Shown one piece after another: positions 45,561 through 54,209 of a stretch of 64,000 nucleotides of DNA. The position numbers were made by a program, and so were the translations under genes. This DNA comes from Hymenobacter guriensis (GTDB taxonomy: Bacteria; Bacteroidota; Bacteroidia; Cytophagales; Hymenobacteraceae). Numbering within the stretch: position 1 is the first letter of the stretch; each line of letters begins with the position of its first letter. The stretch spans positions 122,680-186,679 of the forward strand of contig NZ_JADWYK010000010.1 in assembly GCF_015773195.1 (NCBI RefSeq), in the 5' to 3' direction. Below the pieces are notes generated by a model that ran no database searches, was not told the origin of the DNA, and worked only from the letters and a program-made list of their open reading frames with translations.

Positions 45561-45604
45561 TTGAAAGCCCCCTGGCTGCGCAGCCAGGGGGCTTTCAATT
45601 TTTG
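45561..45604 (+). terminator. Strong terminator after 44803
   Basis: A perfect 18-bp inverted repeat with a 2-nt loop (45561-45578 / 45581-45598) followed by TTTTTG. Confidence 0.85.
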
Positions 45605-45670
45605 TGGGCCGGCGCTTAGATAGGGAAAGCAAACTAAATATTCCTTCCCATTACTTACTATTGGCTAACT

Positions 45671-46321
45671 ATGATAGCCGCCAAAGTCACATATCGAGGT
45701 ACGGGCATTCAGCTGCAAGGAAGTCCGGAGGAGTTGGAAATGTTGTACAGCACCGTTCACCGCCTTTCATTTGGTGTGTCCACTCTGCAATGGGACCCGC
45801 TGCTGCAGGAGTTGATGAGCTTTGCTTATGAGGTGCGCAAGGGCTTCTGCGGAGCGCGCCTACGAATCCAGCGTTCGCCGGAACCAGTTATAATGGGGTT
45901 CCGCTATTACTTACCCTACATCATAGTCGTGTCAAATGTCTTGCGCTTTGCTGCAGGACGAGTCACTACGACGAGAGCGGATCAAGGCCAGCTTCAACAC
46001 CTGGAGACCATACTCAGGCAAGCAATTTTGAAACATAATCCTGCTGCGGACGCGCTGGCTGCGCTGGTGGGACAGGGCCTGTTGGTGGAAACCAGATATG
46101 TAGGAGTTCTAACTGAAAAGCTGACACTAGTGTATGTGAAAAGCCGACCGGATAAGTATCGGTTTGGCCGGTTGGCAAGCGATTTACAAGCCTATTTCAA
46201 TCCTGCAAGCAATCAGTATAAGGCGGTTGAACAACATGTTAAAGCTGCTTTAGACGAACAAGGGGGCTATATATCAGATCTGACTTATGAGAATTATTGG
46301 CCCGAAAAGATTATCTGGTAA
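45671..46321 (+). CDS. Unknown protein, 216 aa
   Basis: A 216-residue soluble protein, AT-richer in codon choice than its neighbours. It starts MIAAKVTYRGTGIQLQGSPEELEMLYSTVHRLSFG, an N-terminal strand-helix unit of the kind seen in small DUF proteins of Bacteroidetes, but I cannot assign a family. The ATG at 45671 fits best; a frame extension upstream has no ATG. Confidence 0.55.
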   Translation: MIAAKVTYRGTGIQLQGSPEELEMLYSTVHRLSFGVSTLQWDPLLQELMSFAYEVRKGFCGARLRIQRSPEPVIMGFRYYLPYIIVVSNVLRFAAGRVTTTRADQGQLQHLETILRQAILKHNPAADALAALVGQGLLVETRYVGVLTEKLTLVYVKSRPDKYRFGRLASDLQAYFNPASNQYKAVEQHVKAALDEQGGYISDLTYENYWPEKIIW

Positions 46322-46367
46322 GGGCGATTGGGCTGATGAAAGCGGAGGGGATAAGCGCCAATAAATA

Positions 46368-46404
46368 GCAACAAATAAGGGGTCAATGCGTATAAATAGC
46401 AACA
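46368..46404 (+). promoter_or_regulatory. Shared island promoter module upstream of 46420
   Basis: A GCAACAA half-site (46368-46374) is followed by TGCGTATAAATAGCAACA (46387-46404), 15 nt before the start codon. Confidence 0.6.
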
Positions 46405-46419
46405 CGCAATTGCCCTTAG

Positions 46420-47233
46420 ATGCTCTCTCCCCAAACGCCTGCTTTCAGCGCATCAGCTGCACCGGGTATGATTAAATTTCACGGCACGCCTATTGGTGGC
46501 AGCCGGGCCGATGCAGTGCAGGCGTTGCGCGGCCGCTATGGGCTGGTTAGCTATGCGCGGCCCGATCAGCTCAATATCACCCTGGAAGTTTGCCGGGGAT
46601 TCATTCTCGACAACGGAGCATTTAGCCAGTGGCGCAAGGGCGCTACCGAGTTCGGGGACTACGACGGCTATACGGCCTGGGTCGAAAAGCTTCAGCAGCA
46701 CCCACGTTTCTTGTGGGCCATCATCCCCGACCACATTGCCGGCTCAGAGGCCAAGAACAATGAGTACCTGGCCCGCTGGCCCAAGCACCTGCGCGGCGTG
46801 CCAGTCTACCACATGCACCATTCGCTTGACCGGCTGTTGTGGCTGGCCCAGAACTACGAAACGGTAGCGCTCGGCGGTGGCATCGGTTACGAGGTGCTGA
46901 AAAGCCGGATCTGGTGGCAGCGCATCAGGGAAATGATGGATGTGGTAGACTGGCACGGCCGGCCACTGTGCCGGCTACACAGCCTGCGGATGCTTGACCC
47001 CAGGGTGTTCACCGTGCTGCCGCTTAGTTCGGGCGACTCCACTAACGTGTAACGTGGCCCGCAACAGCGGCCAGGTAGCTCGGTTTACTGGCACCACTGC
47101 CAAAACGCGCGGCGACCGGGCCTGCCTGATTGCCGACCGCATCGAAGCCTATGATTCGGCCCGCAGCTGGCGCCGCAATGGCCGGCGGGTCTCTTTGTTC
47201 GGTTCTTTCCCCAGCGTCGCGCAGGCGGCCTGA
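46420..47233 (+). pseudogene. TGT/DpdA-like protein disrupted by a 7-bp tandem duplication
   Basis: The first frame (46420-47052, 210 codons) reads like a TIM-barrel transglycosylase-type protein: LDNGAFSQW (63-71), AIIPDHIAGSE (100-110), LHSLRMLD (186-193), TVLPLSSGDSTNV (198-210). It stops exactly at TAACGTG-TAACGTG (47043-47056), a perfect 7-bp tandem duplication. Removing one copy restores the frame and continues ARNSGQVARFTG...SVAQAA to 47233, giving 268 residues. Such proteins resemble DpdA/tRNA-guanine transglycosylase relatives that exchange DNA or RNA bases for deazaguanines; that assignment is from pattern memory. Loss may be recent or phase-variable. Confidence 0.65.
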
Positions 47234-47269
47234 TTTTGCCTCTTTTCTTCATTTCAACCCCATACCATT

Positions 47270-47569
47270 ATGCGCAATTCTCGCATTCCCCACGCCAGCT
47301 TTACCTACGAGTTTAGTGACGACAACATACTGCAGATCATCGATCAGGACCAGGGCAAGACTGTCACCAACGATATCGACTACGTGCTGAGCGAAATCAG
47401 CCGGGAAGAAAACCGCCCGCTGGCCGGATGCACGGTGATTTACCGCGACTCTATGGGCTTCTGGGACGGAGTAGCACTTACAGCTTCAGGACAATTCTCG
47501 AACTTCTACTCCGTGCGTGAGACCGACGTAGAAAAGGCCCTGCAGAAGGTGCGTGGTACTATTAGGTGA
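47270..47569 (+). CDS. Unknown protein, 99 aa
   Basis: A 99-residue acidic alpha/beta protein (FTYEFSDDNILQIIDQDQGKTVTNDIDYVLSEISRE...). Its family is not recognised, but the compact fold and intact frame suggest a real gene. It is 36 nt after the end of the transglycosylase-like frame and is followed by a terminator, so it probably ends that unit. Confidence 0.6.
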   Translation: MRNSRIPHASFTYEFSDDNILQIIDQDQGKTVTNDIDYVLSEISREENRPLAGCTVIYRDSMGFWDGVALTASGQFSNFYSVRETDVEKALQKVRGTIR

Positions 47570-47599
47570 AAAGGGGCAGTAGGAGTAGAAATGCATTAA

Positions 47600-47622
47600 G
47601 GGGCCAAATGAGGCCCTTTTTT
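47600..47622 (+). terminator. Terminator after 47270
   Basis: GGGCC-AAATGA-GGCCC followed by TTTTTT. Its T-tract runs into the next operator (47621). Confidence 0.75.
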
Positions 47623-47673
47623 GTGGACAAATGGCAACATGCTAGTTTCTTTAGCGTATATATTTAGCAACAA
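47621..47673 (+). promoter_or_regulatory. Shared island promoter module upstream of 47704
   Basis: TTGTGGA-N6-GCAACAT (47621-47640) is a degenerate palindrome with the standard 6-bp spacer. The core GCGTATATATTTAGCAACAA lies at 47654-47673. Confidence 0.6.
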
Positions 47674-47703
47674 AGGCATCGTGCACTAATCCCCTTAGCA
47701 CCT

Positions 47704-49443
47704 ATGTTCAACGCTGAATTTTTCCCCTCGACACCCGCCGTAATCGAACGCATGTTGCAGCCCTGGCTGGCCCAGCCCCGCGACACCGGCCGCGGCATGC
47801 GGGGCTACCATCAGTCGGACCTTCTGAAAATGACGATTTGCGACACCAGCGCCGGCAGCGGGGCAATTCTGGATTGGATTGATGAGCACCTGCGCCGCAC
47901 CCATGACGGGCATTGGAACAGCTACAGCAAGCACCTGTACGCATGTGAAATCGACCAGGAGCTGAAGGCCATGCTTCAGGGCAAAAACTACAAAGTCATT
48001 GCGGATGATTTCCTGGAGTATACCGGGGATCACCAATTCGACTTAATTGTCATGAATCCTCCCTTCAGCTGCGCCGATAAGCACATTCTGCACGCATTTA
48101 AGACGGTAGCGCCCGGGGGCCATGTGGTTTCCATCCTGAACTCGGAAACGATCAACAACCCGTTCACCGAAACGCGCCAGCTGCTGGCCAAGCTTATTGC
48201 GGACTACGGTACGGCCCCCGTCGAGGAGCTGGGCCAGGTATTCCTGGCGGAAGACGCCGAGCGCAAAACCGACGTGCACGTTTCCCTAATCCGCCTGCAG
48301 CGCCCAGCCGAGCGCGACCCGCTTAATTTTGATTTCCACAGCCGCCGTACGACTTACGACGGCCCGGACCTAAGCGAGGATACGTTTAAGGATGCCGTAA
48401 TGGTGAACGATGTAATCGGCAATATGATGGTCGGCTACGAGCAGGCAAAGCAGGCCTTCGTAGAGTACATGCGGGCCCGCAGTGCCCTGCAGTTTTACGG
48501 TGCCGGGCTGGTGAACTATCAGCGCGATATTCTGGACGTGGCCAACGAAGCACTTGCCAGCAGCGACAACCAGCGGGCGAAGTACAATGAGTTCAGCGAC
48601 AGCCTGAATCAAAGCGCCTGGCACGTGGTGCTGGACAAACTAAATATCCAGAAGTACCTAACGCACCAGGTCCGGCAGGACTTCGCCAAATATGGTCGCG
48701 CGCAGGGCTACATGCAGTTCAATAAAGAGAACGTGGCTAGCTTAGTCGAGATGGTATTTGAGAATCGAGGTACCATCCTTGAAAAGGCCGTGGTAGCCGT
48801 GTTCGACATTTTTACAAGCTATTACAAGGAAAACCGCTGCCACGTGGAAGGCTGGAAAACCAATGACCGGTATAAGGTAAATCGCAAGATCATACTCCCG
48901 AGCTGGGTACGCTGGGACGACTGGAGCACGCCGCGCGACCTGAAAACCTACGGCAGCCGCTTTACCATGAACTACCATCTGTATGATGAATACAACGATA
49001 TAGATAAAGTACTCTGCTATTTAACCGGCGAGGACTATGATAAATGCTATACCATCCGCCAGGCCCTGGAAACGCGCTTTAACCGGCTGGGCAAGGTTTA
49101 CCCCGGCGAACAGTTCGACAGCGAATGCGAAAGCCAGTTCTTTAACCTGCGCTTCTTCAAAAAGGGCACCCTGCACCTTGAATTCAAAGACGAAATGCTG
49201 TGGCAGGAATTCAATTTGCGGGCCTGCGCGGGTAAACTGTGGTTGCCGGAGCCGGAAATGAAGGCTTACCGCGAACGGAAACGCAGCCCGTTTGACCCGG
49301 CATCAGCCGAGGCCGAGCCCATACCGCAACTGAGGGCCCTCGAAGCCCCGGCCAAAGAAACCGCCCCCGCTCAGGAGCAGCCAACCGTACGCCGGCTGGC
49401 CGGGCCGGGCGTGCAGCTTAATTGGCTGGACGCGGCGGCCTAG
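47704..49443 (+). CDS. Orphan adenine-N6 DNA methyltransferase with DUF4942 domain
   Basis: The 579-residue protein has a class I methyltransferase domain: SAM-binding DTSAGSGAIL (47-56), acidic loop YACEID (79-84) and catalytic NPPF (118-121), the order of gamma-type N6-adenine enzymes. Residues from about 215 on form a DUF4942-type domain typical of plasmid and ICE methyltransferases (MVNDVIGNMMVGYEQAKQAF..., W-rich NYHLYDEYNDIDKVLCYLTG). The last 60 residues are a Pro/Ala/Glu tail. No restriction endonuclease is nearby, so its likely role is protection of the element's own DNA. Confidence 0.87.
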   Translation: MFNAEFFPSTPAVIERMLQPWLAQPRDTGRGMRGYHQSDLLKMTICDTSAGSGAILDWIDEHLRRTHDGHWNSYSKHLYACEIDQELKAMLQGKNYKVIADDFLEYTGDHQFDLIVMNPPFSCADKHILHAFKTVAPGGHVVSILNSETINNPFTETRQLLAKLIADYGTAPVEELGQVFLAEDAERKTDVHVSLIRLQRPAERDPLNFDFHSRRTTYDGPDLSEDTFKDAVMVNDVIGNMMVGYEQAKQAFVEYMRARSALQFYGAGLVNYQRDILDVANEALASSDNQRAKYNEFSDSLNQSAWHVVLDKLNIQKYLTHQVRQDFAKYGRAQGYMQFNKENVASLVEMVFENRGTILEKAVVAVFDIFTSYYKENRCHVEGWKTNDRYKVNRKIILPSWVRWDDWSTPRDLKTYGSRFTMNYHLYDEYNDIDKVLCYLTGEDYDKCYTIRQALETRFNRLGKVYPGEQFDSECESQFFNLRFFKKGTLHLEFKDEMLWQEFNLRACAGKLWLPEPEMKAYRERKRSPFDPASAEAEPIPQLRALEAPAKETAPAQEQPTVRRLAGPGVQLNWLDAAA

Positions 49444-49449
49444 CGAGTG

Positions 49450-49478
49450 CAGGGCCACCGCATTGAGCGGTGGCCCTG
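49450..49478. terminator. Bidirectional terminator between convergent genes
   Basis: CAGGGCCACCGC-ATTGA-GCGGTGGCCCTG, a perfect 12-bp stem between the stops at 49443 (+) and 49479 (-). Confidence 0.75.
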
Positions 49479-50054
49479 TTAGAGGTCGGCGGCGCCGCCC
49501 TCGTTGGCGAGAGGCTTAACCACGTCCGCTGTGGCCACCTTATCACTTAATGTCAGGTAGCCGCGCTTACCTTCCTTGCCGTTTTCGTGATAGGACCCGA
49601 CGACTTTTTCACCAATCCACCAGTACCAGCGGCCCGGTAGTCCAGGCCGTTTATCCAATACTGGTTCCCCATACAGCCCCTTCGCCGCGTTGAGCAGCTT
49701 ATCAGTGTTGTCGCCAAGGACAGTCAGCGTTACACGGGCCAGCTTGTCGTTATGGAAGCCATAGGTAATGGCCTGCACCTCGGCAGTGCCTACCTGCAGC
49801 TTTTCCTTCTCAGGCTTTTTCTGGTAATCCTTGAGGGTTACGTTTTCCCGGCCGGGCAGCTCGACCAGATCCGGAATACTGGCGCGGTCCTGGCCGAAGC
49901 TCAGCTCCCGAAAACCGTTTTTCTCATCAATCATTGGGGTGACCACCACGCTGCCGGCAGCGGGTCCGGTAGCGGCTTGCGTTTGGTCCGCTTCAGCAGA
50001 AGGGGAACTGCAGCCGGCAGCTGCCAATGATAAAAACAAGAGGTAGCTTTTCAT
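49479..50054 (-). CDS. Lipoprotein of unknown function, 191 aa
   Basis: A 191-residue protein starting at MKSYLLFLSLAAAGCSS with a lipobox (Cys15). The mature part is soluble, with a motif reminiscent of small exported Bacteroidetes proteins (ITYGFHNDKLARVTLTVLGDNTDKLLNAAKGLYGEP...RWYWWIGEKVVGSYH). The TVLG...LYGEP pattern recalls proteins that fold on themselves like BamE relatives; this is only a resemblance. Upstream ATGs lengthen the frame by up to 37 residues without a signal, so they were rejected. Confidence 0.65.
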   Translation of the reverse strand: MKSYLLFLSLAAAGCSSPSAEADQTQAATGPAAGSVVVTPMIDEKNGFRELSFGQDRASIPDLVELPGRENVTLKDYQKKPEKEKLQVGTAEVQAITYGFHNDKLARVTLTVLGDNTDKLLNAAKGLYGEPVLDKRPGLPGRWYWWIGEKVVGSYHENGKEGKRGYLTLSDKVATADVVKPLANEGGAADL

Positions 50055-50348
50055 AGCCATGTTCAGGAAGCGCTGGAAGATGAGCGCGTGTGGATTCACA
50101 AATAAGCGGATATAATCTCGTGAAATCAAAACACGGCAGTAGCAACAGGCCCGATATACGCGCATGAGGCGGGTTTATTGTAGCTAATTGTCGTCAATAG
50201 AACGGCTGCTCAGTAGTAGCGCCAGCCGCCAGGCGCGCATCAGTATACCGAGGCCTGAGCGCAGGGCAGTACCAGGTAATCGGGTCAAAAAAACCATCCG
50301 TGGGCAGTAGGGAGAAAAAGGCTGTTTAAAGCAAAATGAACGGGTTTT

Positions 50349-50407
50349 TTGTTGCTGAATATTAGCTAAAAAGGGCGTGCGAACGTAAAAGATACTACAA
50401 CGCAAGC
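50349..50407 (+). promoter_or_regulatory. Shared island promoter module upstream of 50434
   Basis: TTGTTGC at 50349-50355, then GATACTACAACGCAAGC at 50391-50407. The distance from TTGTTGC to CAAC is 49 bp. Nothing else is seen in the 50055-50433 spacer. Confidence 0.65.
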
Positions 50408-50433
50408 ATCCTTAACCTTCACTTTGAACCGCC

Positions 50434-51198
50434 ATGAATGTCCCTGCCCTCAGCCAGCCCGCTACCCTGATTTCCGAAACTATCCAGCCAGAATCCCCCG
50501 TGGCCCGCCGCATCCGGGAGATACGTCAGTCGGCGCTGGCTATGTTGAGCCATGCCCTGAGCAGCCCACTAATTTCTGATAGCCAACGGGCAGTGGCCAC
50601 GGCCAAGGCAACCGATTGCCACGATATCTGGCAGTTGATTAAATGGCACACTGCCGTAGTCAAGTATGTGGCTGAGGTGAAGGCCGGGGTGCGACTCTCG
50701 CACCCCGAGCCTGAGCAGGCGCAAGCACCTGAGCCGGCACGAATCGAATCCCAAGTGCCAGTAGTGGCAGCAGCAGTAACTGCCCAACAGGAGACCGTAG
50801 GGCCGGGCGATGGCCAGGGCGGCCGGACCCGCCAGTACCGCCCGGCCCGGCGCATGTCGGCCGAGAAGTTAGTGCGCCTGCGCGCTGCCAATCAGGCGCG
50901 GCGTGATGCAGTTGAACAGCGGCGAGCACCCATGCCTATGTGGGCCGAGACGCCTCGCCTCACGGCACTTCCCGGTGGATTGTACTGGTCAGGACAGGGC
51001 GAAGTGCCCGAGGTGGGCAAAGCGCTTATGGTAAGCCGGAACGGTGGACTTAGCGGCAAAGCAACGGTACGGGGCTATTTCCATGCTGAGGGCTTCCTGG
51101 GCCTCGTAGCCGACTTTGAGAAAATACCCGCTAAGTACCAGCAAGCCCCCCGCAGCCAATTCGTGTTTGGCCGTGATGTGCAGCCGATCGCTGCCTAA
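50434..51198 (+). CDS. Unknown protein, 254 aa
   Basis: The 254-residue protein has a helical N-terminal part (15-85), a Pro/Gln/Ala-rich linker (95-130), a basic stretch (RRMSAEKLVRLRAANQARRDAVEQRR, about 138-163) and a compact beta-rich C-terminal domain (GKATVRGYFHAEGFLGLVADFEKIPAKYQQ). The C-domain resembles the ends of other plasmid-borne proteins that I cannot name. The basic centre would suit nucleic-acid binding. Confidence 0.6.
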   Translation: MNVPALSQPATLISETIQPESPVARRIREIRQSALAMLSHALSSPLISDSQRAVATAKATDCHDIWQLIKWHTAVVKYVAEVKAGVRLSHPEPEQAQAPEPARIESQVPVVAAAVTAQQETVGPGDGQGGRTRQYRPARRMSAEKLVRLRAANQARRDAVEQRRAPMPMWAETPRLTALPGGLYWSGQGEVPEVGKALMVSRNGGLSGKATVRGYFHAEGFLGLVADFEKIPAKYQQAPRSQFVFGRDVQPIAA

Positions 51199-51206
51199 GC
51201 CATGCC

Positions 51207-51246
51207 GGAAAAGCCGCCCCGCAAATTGGTGGCGGCTTTTCCTTTA
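51207..51246 (+). terminator. Terminator after 50434
   Basis: GGAAAAGCCGCC-N12-GGCGGCTTTTCC followed by TTTA, starting 9 nt after the stop. Confidence 0.75.
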
Positions 51247-51361
51247 GGGAGTACGGCATTGCAACCGGTACCTGCAGGTACTATCGGGAAACTGGCAAGC
51301 GGAATAAATAGACAATAGACCGTAATGCAGCCAACATTGCGTGCATGGATACTGTCATTTT

Positions 51362-51447
51362 GCAACTAAAATTAATTGCTTAATTTGCTGTCCCTTGTTG
51401 CTTAATAGCAACAACAAGAAGGGGTTAAAATGCGTATATTTAGCAAC
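51362..51447 (+). promoter_or_regulatory. Both operator classes and promoter upstream of 51463
   Basis: Class II GCAACTAAAATTAATTGC (51362-51379), class I TTGTTGC-N6-GCAACAA (51395-51414) and the core GCGTATATTTAGCAAC (51432-51447) are stacked in 86 bp. TTGTTGC to CAAC is 49 bp. This is the most complete example in the window. Confidence 0.75.
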
Positions 51448-51462
51448 TAAACACTGGGGCCA

Positions 51463-51810
51463 ATGAAACGCCAACTCAACGATTTAACGCTTCACGCTCA
51501 GATTACGGCCCTTTTTGCCGAGGGTGAAACCGGGGTATGGCATCCGCATACGACGGTGGAGGAATTGATAAACGAGCAGTTGGCCTACAACCGTTGCCAG
51601 GAGGCCCCCGATGAGGAAATTGCCGTACTGGAGCGATTGGTTACCTGGATGGGCGAACAGCTACACCTGGTGCAGCACCTAGCTGAGCAAAGCTCACCGG
51701 AGGCCCAGGCCGCTTATGCCGAGCAAATTGGGTGCCTCTACGATCAGGAACTATCCGCGATGCTGGCAACCGCCGAGGCCTGCGGCGGTGATTATCGGTT
51801 GCCCTGGTAG
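51463..51810 (+). CDS. Unknown protein, 115 aa
   Basis: A 115-residue acidic helical protein, no family recognised, first of three small genes (51463, 51859, 52218) that appear co-transcribed. It has no signal peptide or membrane segment. Its start is 16 nt after the promoter core. Confidence 0.6.
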   Translation: MKRQLNDLTLHAQITALFAEGETGVWHPHTTVEELINEQLAYNRCQEAPDEEIAVLERLVTWMGEQLHLVQHLAEQSSPEAQAAYAEQIGCLYDQELSAMLATAEACGGDYRLPW

Positions 51811-51858
51811 GCAGGGGTAGCCCAGCTTACATCTACTGCTTTTTGACCCCTACTGCCC

Positions 51859-52221
51859 ATGGCTATTCTCCTCCCAACCCCGGCTGATGCCGCTGCCACG
51901 GTGCAGCAAGATTCGAGCATGCTGCAGCGCACGCGGGAACAGGCCCGTAGTGCCGCCTTACTAGCTGCTACAATGGCCAGTGGGGAGCAAGGCCGCGTTC
52001 TGAGCCGCGCATTGGACGCTATAGAGGAGCCAGTAGATTTGCCGACGCAGGTATACCTGATCAGCAGGCTTTATAACCATGTAGCCAACGTCTACGCCGG
52101 GCTAGCAGTCCCAACGATACAGCTGGAGCCCCAGGGCGTACCAACCCATGAGGTTTTCAGAGAGCGGGGAGCATTTCTGCACTTAGTCAGCGAGCAGCTG
52201 TCACTTTATGTCGCCGCATGA
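51859..52221 (+). CDS. Unknown protein, 120 aa
   Basis: A 120-residue helical protein (residues 20-110 nearly all helix-forming). Its stop overlaps the next start (ATGA at 52218-52221), which indicates translational coupling to the zinc-ribbon protein. No family recognised. Confidence 0.6.
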   Translation: MAILLPTPADAAATVQQDSSMLQRTREQARSAALLAATMASGEQGRVLSRALDAIEEPVDLPTQVYLISRLYNHVANVYAGLAVPTIQLEPQGVPTHEVFRERGAFLHLVSEQLSLYVAA

Positions 52222-52475
52222 GCAAGAGCGAGTTTGCCCCTGATGGCATTGCGCACTTAAGCGAGTTGGAATGCGGCCGCTGCGGGGAGGTAATGTTACA
52301 TCACGTCGTGGGACTATCAGCACATTATCCCTTATGTATTCTGTGGTTTGTGGCCTGTGCTGAGTGTGGCTTCGAAGCACAGGCCTGGGAAGAGCGGCAG
52401 GTACCAATTCTTTATGGTGGCGGCAAGGCCCAGAAACCGGATAAGGAAGTAGTAGATAGCGAGGAAGAAGAATGA
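52218..52475 (+). CDS. Small zinc-ribbon protein, 85 aa
   Basis: An 85-residue protein with two CxxC pairs (CGRCG near 19-23 and CAECG near 47-51), the spacing of a zinc ribbon, followed by an acidic tail (DSEEEE). Family unknown. It overlaps the preceding gene by 4 nt. Confidence 0.6.
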   Translation: MSKSEFAPDGIAHLSELECGRCGEVMLHHVVGLSAHYPLCILWFVACAECGFEAQAWEERQVPILYGGGKAQKPDKEVVDSEEEE

Positions 52476-52477
52476 AA

Positions 52478-52511
52478 GACTCCCTCGCTGCACCGGAGTA
52501 GCGAGGGAGTC
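52478..52511. terminator. Bidirectional terminator
   Basis: GACTCCCTCGCT-N10-AGCGAGGGAGTC between the convergent genes 52218 (+) and 52539 (-). Confidence 0.75.
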
Positions 52512-52538
52512 GATGGACAGTTTCTTAATTACTGAGAG

Positions 52539-53561
52539 CTAGAAATGCTGCCATTGGTCCTTAACTTGTTTGTAATAGGCCTCGGCATCTGCCGCATCGG
52601 GTCTAGCGCTCAGACGCTGTTCCTCCAGCCAGACAACATCATCGGCCCCCAGGTCGGAGACAGTCCAAACGAGGCCAATCAGGCGGGTCAGCGTGCGGTT
52701 ATAGGCAGCTTCATCTTCCCGCAGCGCCGCGCGCAGGGCCTCGAAGCCTGTACCTTCCGGGCCATGCACTGCCTCATGCAGACACATCGAAATATGCCGA
52801 GCGTCCGACTGCTGCTGAATAACTCGCCAGAACTCCTCGTCATGTTCCTGCAGTTCACTGTGCTTATGTTCAGCCGTTGACGCCTGTACCGGCAGCGGCT
52901 CTGTTGACGCAGTGGTTTCTGTGGTAGCCGTAGCGGTTGGTTGCTTGAGACGAGTAGTTACCCAGCCAAAGGGCGTGTTCTCAAAAGCAAAATAAGGCTC
53001 GTTTACCGCTTGGTGTGCCTCCCACCATTTTAACAGTAAGTTGTCCTGAATGATGCCGTGATGAAACCACGAGTAGATATCCATATCCTGAACGACCTGC
53101 GCAAAGGCTAGGGCAGCGCCGGCTGAACTGGTGCGCGAGACAAACATCGGGGCAGCCTCGTACTGGCGACGAGTTTCTATACCATTGAAACGGAGCCAGT
53201 CCCAGTCAAGCTCGCCTAATTCCTCGAAAGGGATACGTTCCTCAAACTCACCCTCCGCACTACCTAGCCGGGAGTAAATCATGCTTTCGAGGGATTGGCG
53301 CATGAACTGCAGTTCGGAAGTGGCGTCGTTGAAGTTAGGAGTTACGAATAGTTGACTCATGCTTATGTCTAGGGCGGAGGAAAGGCGTTGGATGTGGAGA
53401 AAAGTAATGGCGGTTTGCCCCATTTCAAGTTTGCAGTAAGAAGTGCGGCTCATGTGCATGCGGTGAGCCAGCTGCTCTTGTGTCAGCCCGGCGTTTTTGC
53501 GCAATTCAATTAGGGGTCTGAGGTCCACGGGCGTTACGCTGAGAGGTGAAGGATGCGACAA
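52539..53561 (-). CDS. XRE-family HTH regulator, 340 aa
   Basis: The N-terminus is a classical Cro/C1 helix-turn-helix: LRPLIELRKNAGLTQEQLAHRMHMSRTSYCKLEMGQTAI (residues 14-52) and ISMSQLF. The remaining 270 residues are of unknown family, mostly helical with a low-complexity linker (TATATTETTASTEPL). It is divergent from 53757, with an operator-like site (53679-53697) in the shared spacer. It is therefore a candidate regulator of its own region. Size and lack of a peptidase motif argue against an ImmA/CI-type pair. Confidence 0.82.
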   Translation of the reverse strand: MSHPSPLSVTPVDLRPLIELRKNAGLTQEQLAHRMHMSRTSYCKLEMGQTAITFLHIQRLSSALDISMSQLFVTPNFNDATSELQFMRQSLESMIYSRLGSAEGEFEERIPFEELGELDWDWLRFNGIETRRQYEAAPMFVSRTSSAGAALAFAQVVQDMDIYSWFHHGIIQDNLLLKWWEAHQAVNEPYFAFENTPFGWVTTRLKQPTATATTETTASTEPLPVQASTAEHKHSELQEHDEEFWRVIQQQSDARHISMCLHEAVHGPEGTGFEALRAALREDEAAYNRTLTRLIGLVWTVSDLGADDVVWLEEQRLSARPDAADAEAYYKQVKDQWQHF

Positions 53562-53678
53562 AACTATTCGGCCAATACGGTTATAAAAAGCATGTTCGGA
53601 AATGGAACAACACGAGATGTTACCCGTCAGGGGCAGCAGGGTGAAAAGTGCGATTAAAGCACATTTATGACAATTTCT

Positions 53679-53728
53679 ATGTTGCTAAATATTAACAAGA
53701 CCCTGAAAGATGCGTATAATTAGCAACA
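53679..53728 (+). promoter_or_regulatory. Shared island promoter module in a divergent spacer
   Basis: ATGTTGC-N6-TTAACAA (degenerate class I, about 53680-53699) and the core TGCGTATAATTAGCAACAT (53711-53729). TTGTTGC-equivalent to CAAC is 45 bp. The core faces 53757. Confidence 0.6.
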
Positions 53729-53756
53729 TAAAAGCCCTTTTTAATTCGCCCGTGTT

Positions 53757-54182
53757 ATGCTTACCACCTCACGTCCATCCCGCCTCAGCATCGAGGAGCA
53801 GTACTATGCCCCGATTCCGCAAGGCCAGGGCCAGCGGGTAAAATTCAACGCCGGCGCCGAGGCAGGTGGCCTTATGGTTCTGGGCTTTATTCTGCGCTGG
53901 GGGGCCTGCTACTACGTGGCTGGGCCTGACTTTGCCAACACCGAACAGGAGTTGCTGCGAGCCATCCAGGCAGGGAACGTTTCGTCTCTAGGCATACGGG
54001 AAGCCCCGGCCGCCAGGGTGCATTGCTTCGGCAGCTTGCTGGAGGCCGTCGAGGGCCTGTGCATATTAATTGAGCTGGCCTATGGCCCAGAGGGTGAACA
54101 GCTATTGGATGAGCAGGAAGAGGAGGATGAACCGTTCGACGCCTGTGCCACTCCTGAGGATTCTTCCTACGCTATGTGCTAA
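53757..54182 (+). CDS. Unknown protein, 141 aa
   Basis: A 141-residue protein with an acidic C-terminal third (DEQEEEDEPFDAC). No family recognised. It starts 28 nt after the promoter core and is followed 27 nt later by the DndC-like gene, so the two form an operon. Confidence 0.6.
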   Translation: MLTTSRPSRLSIEEQYYAPIPQGQGQRVKFNAGAEAGGLMVLGFILRWGACYYVAGPDFANTEQELLRAIQAGNVSSLGIREAPAARVHCFGSLLEAVEGLCILIELAYGPEGEQLLDEQEEEDEPFDACATPEDSSYAMC

Positions 54183-54209
54183 ACCCCTACCGCATCTACC
54201 TCACTGATT

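Noticed and set aside
52539..54182. Toxin-antitoxin pair formed by the XRE gene and 53757
   Set aside because: The XRE protein is 340 aa, the partner is divergent rather than in an operon, and it shows no toxin motif.
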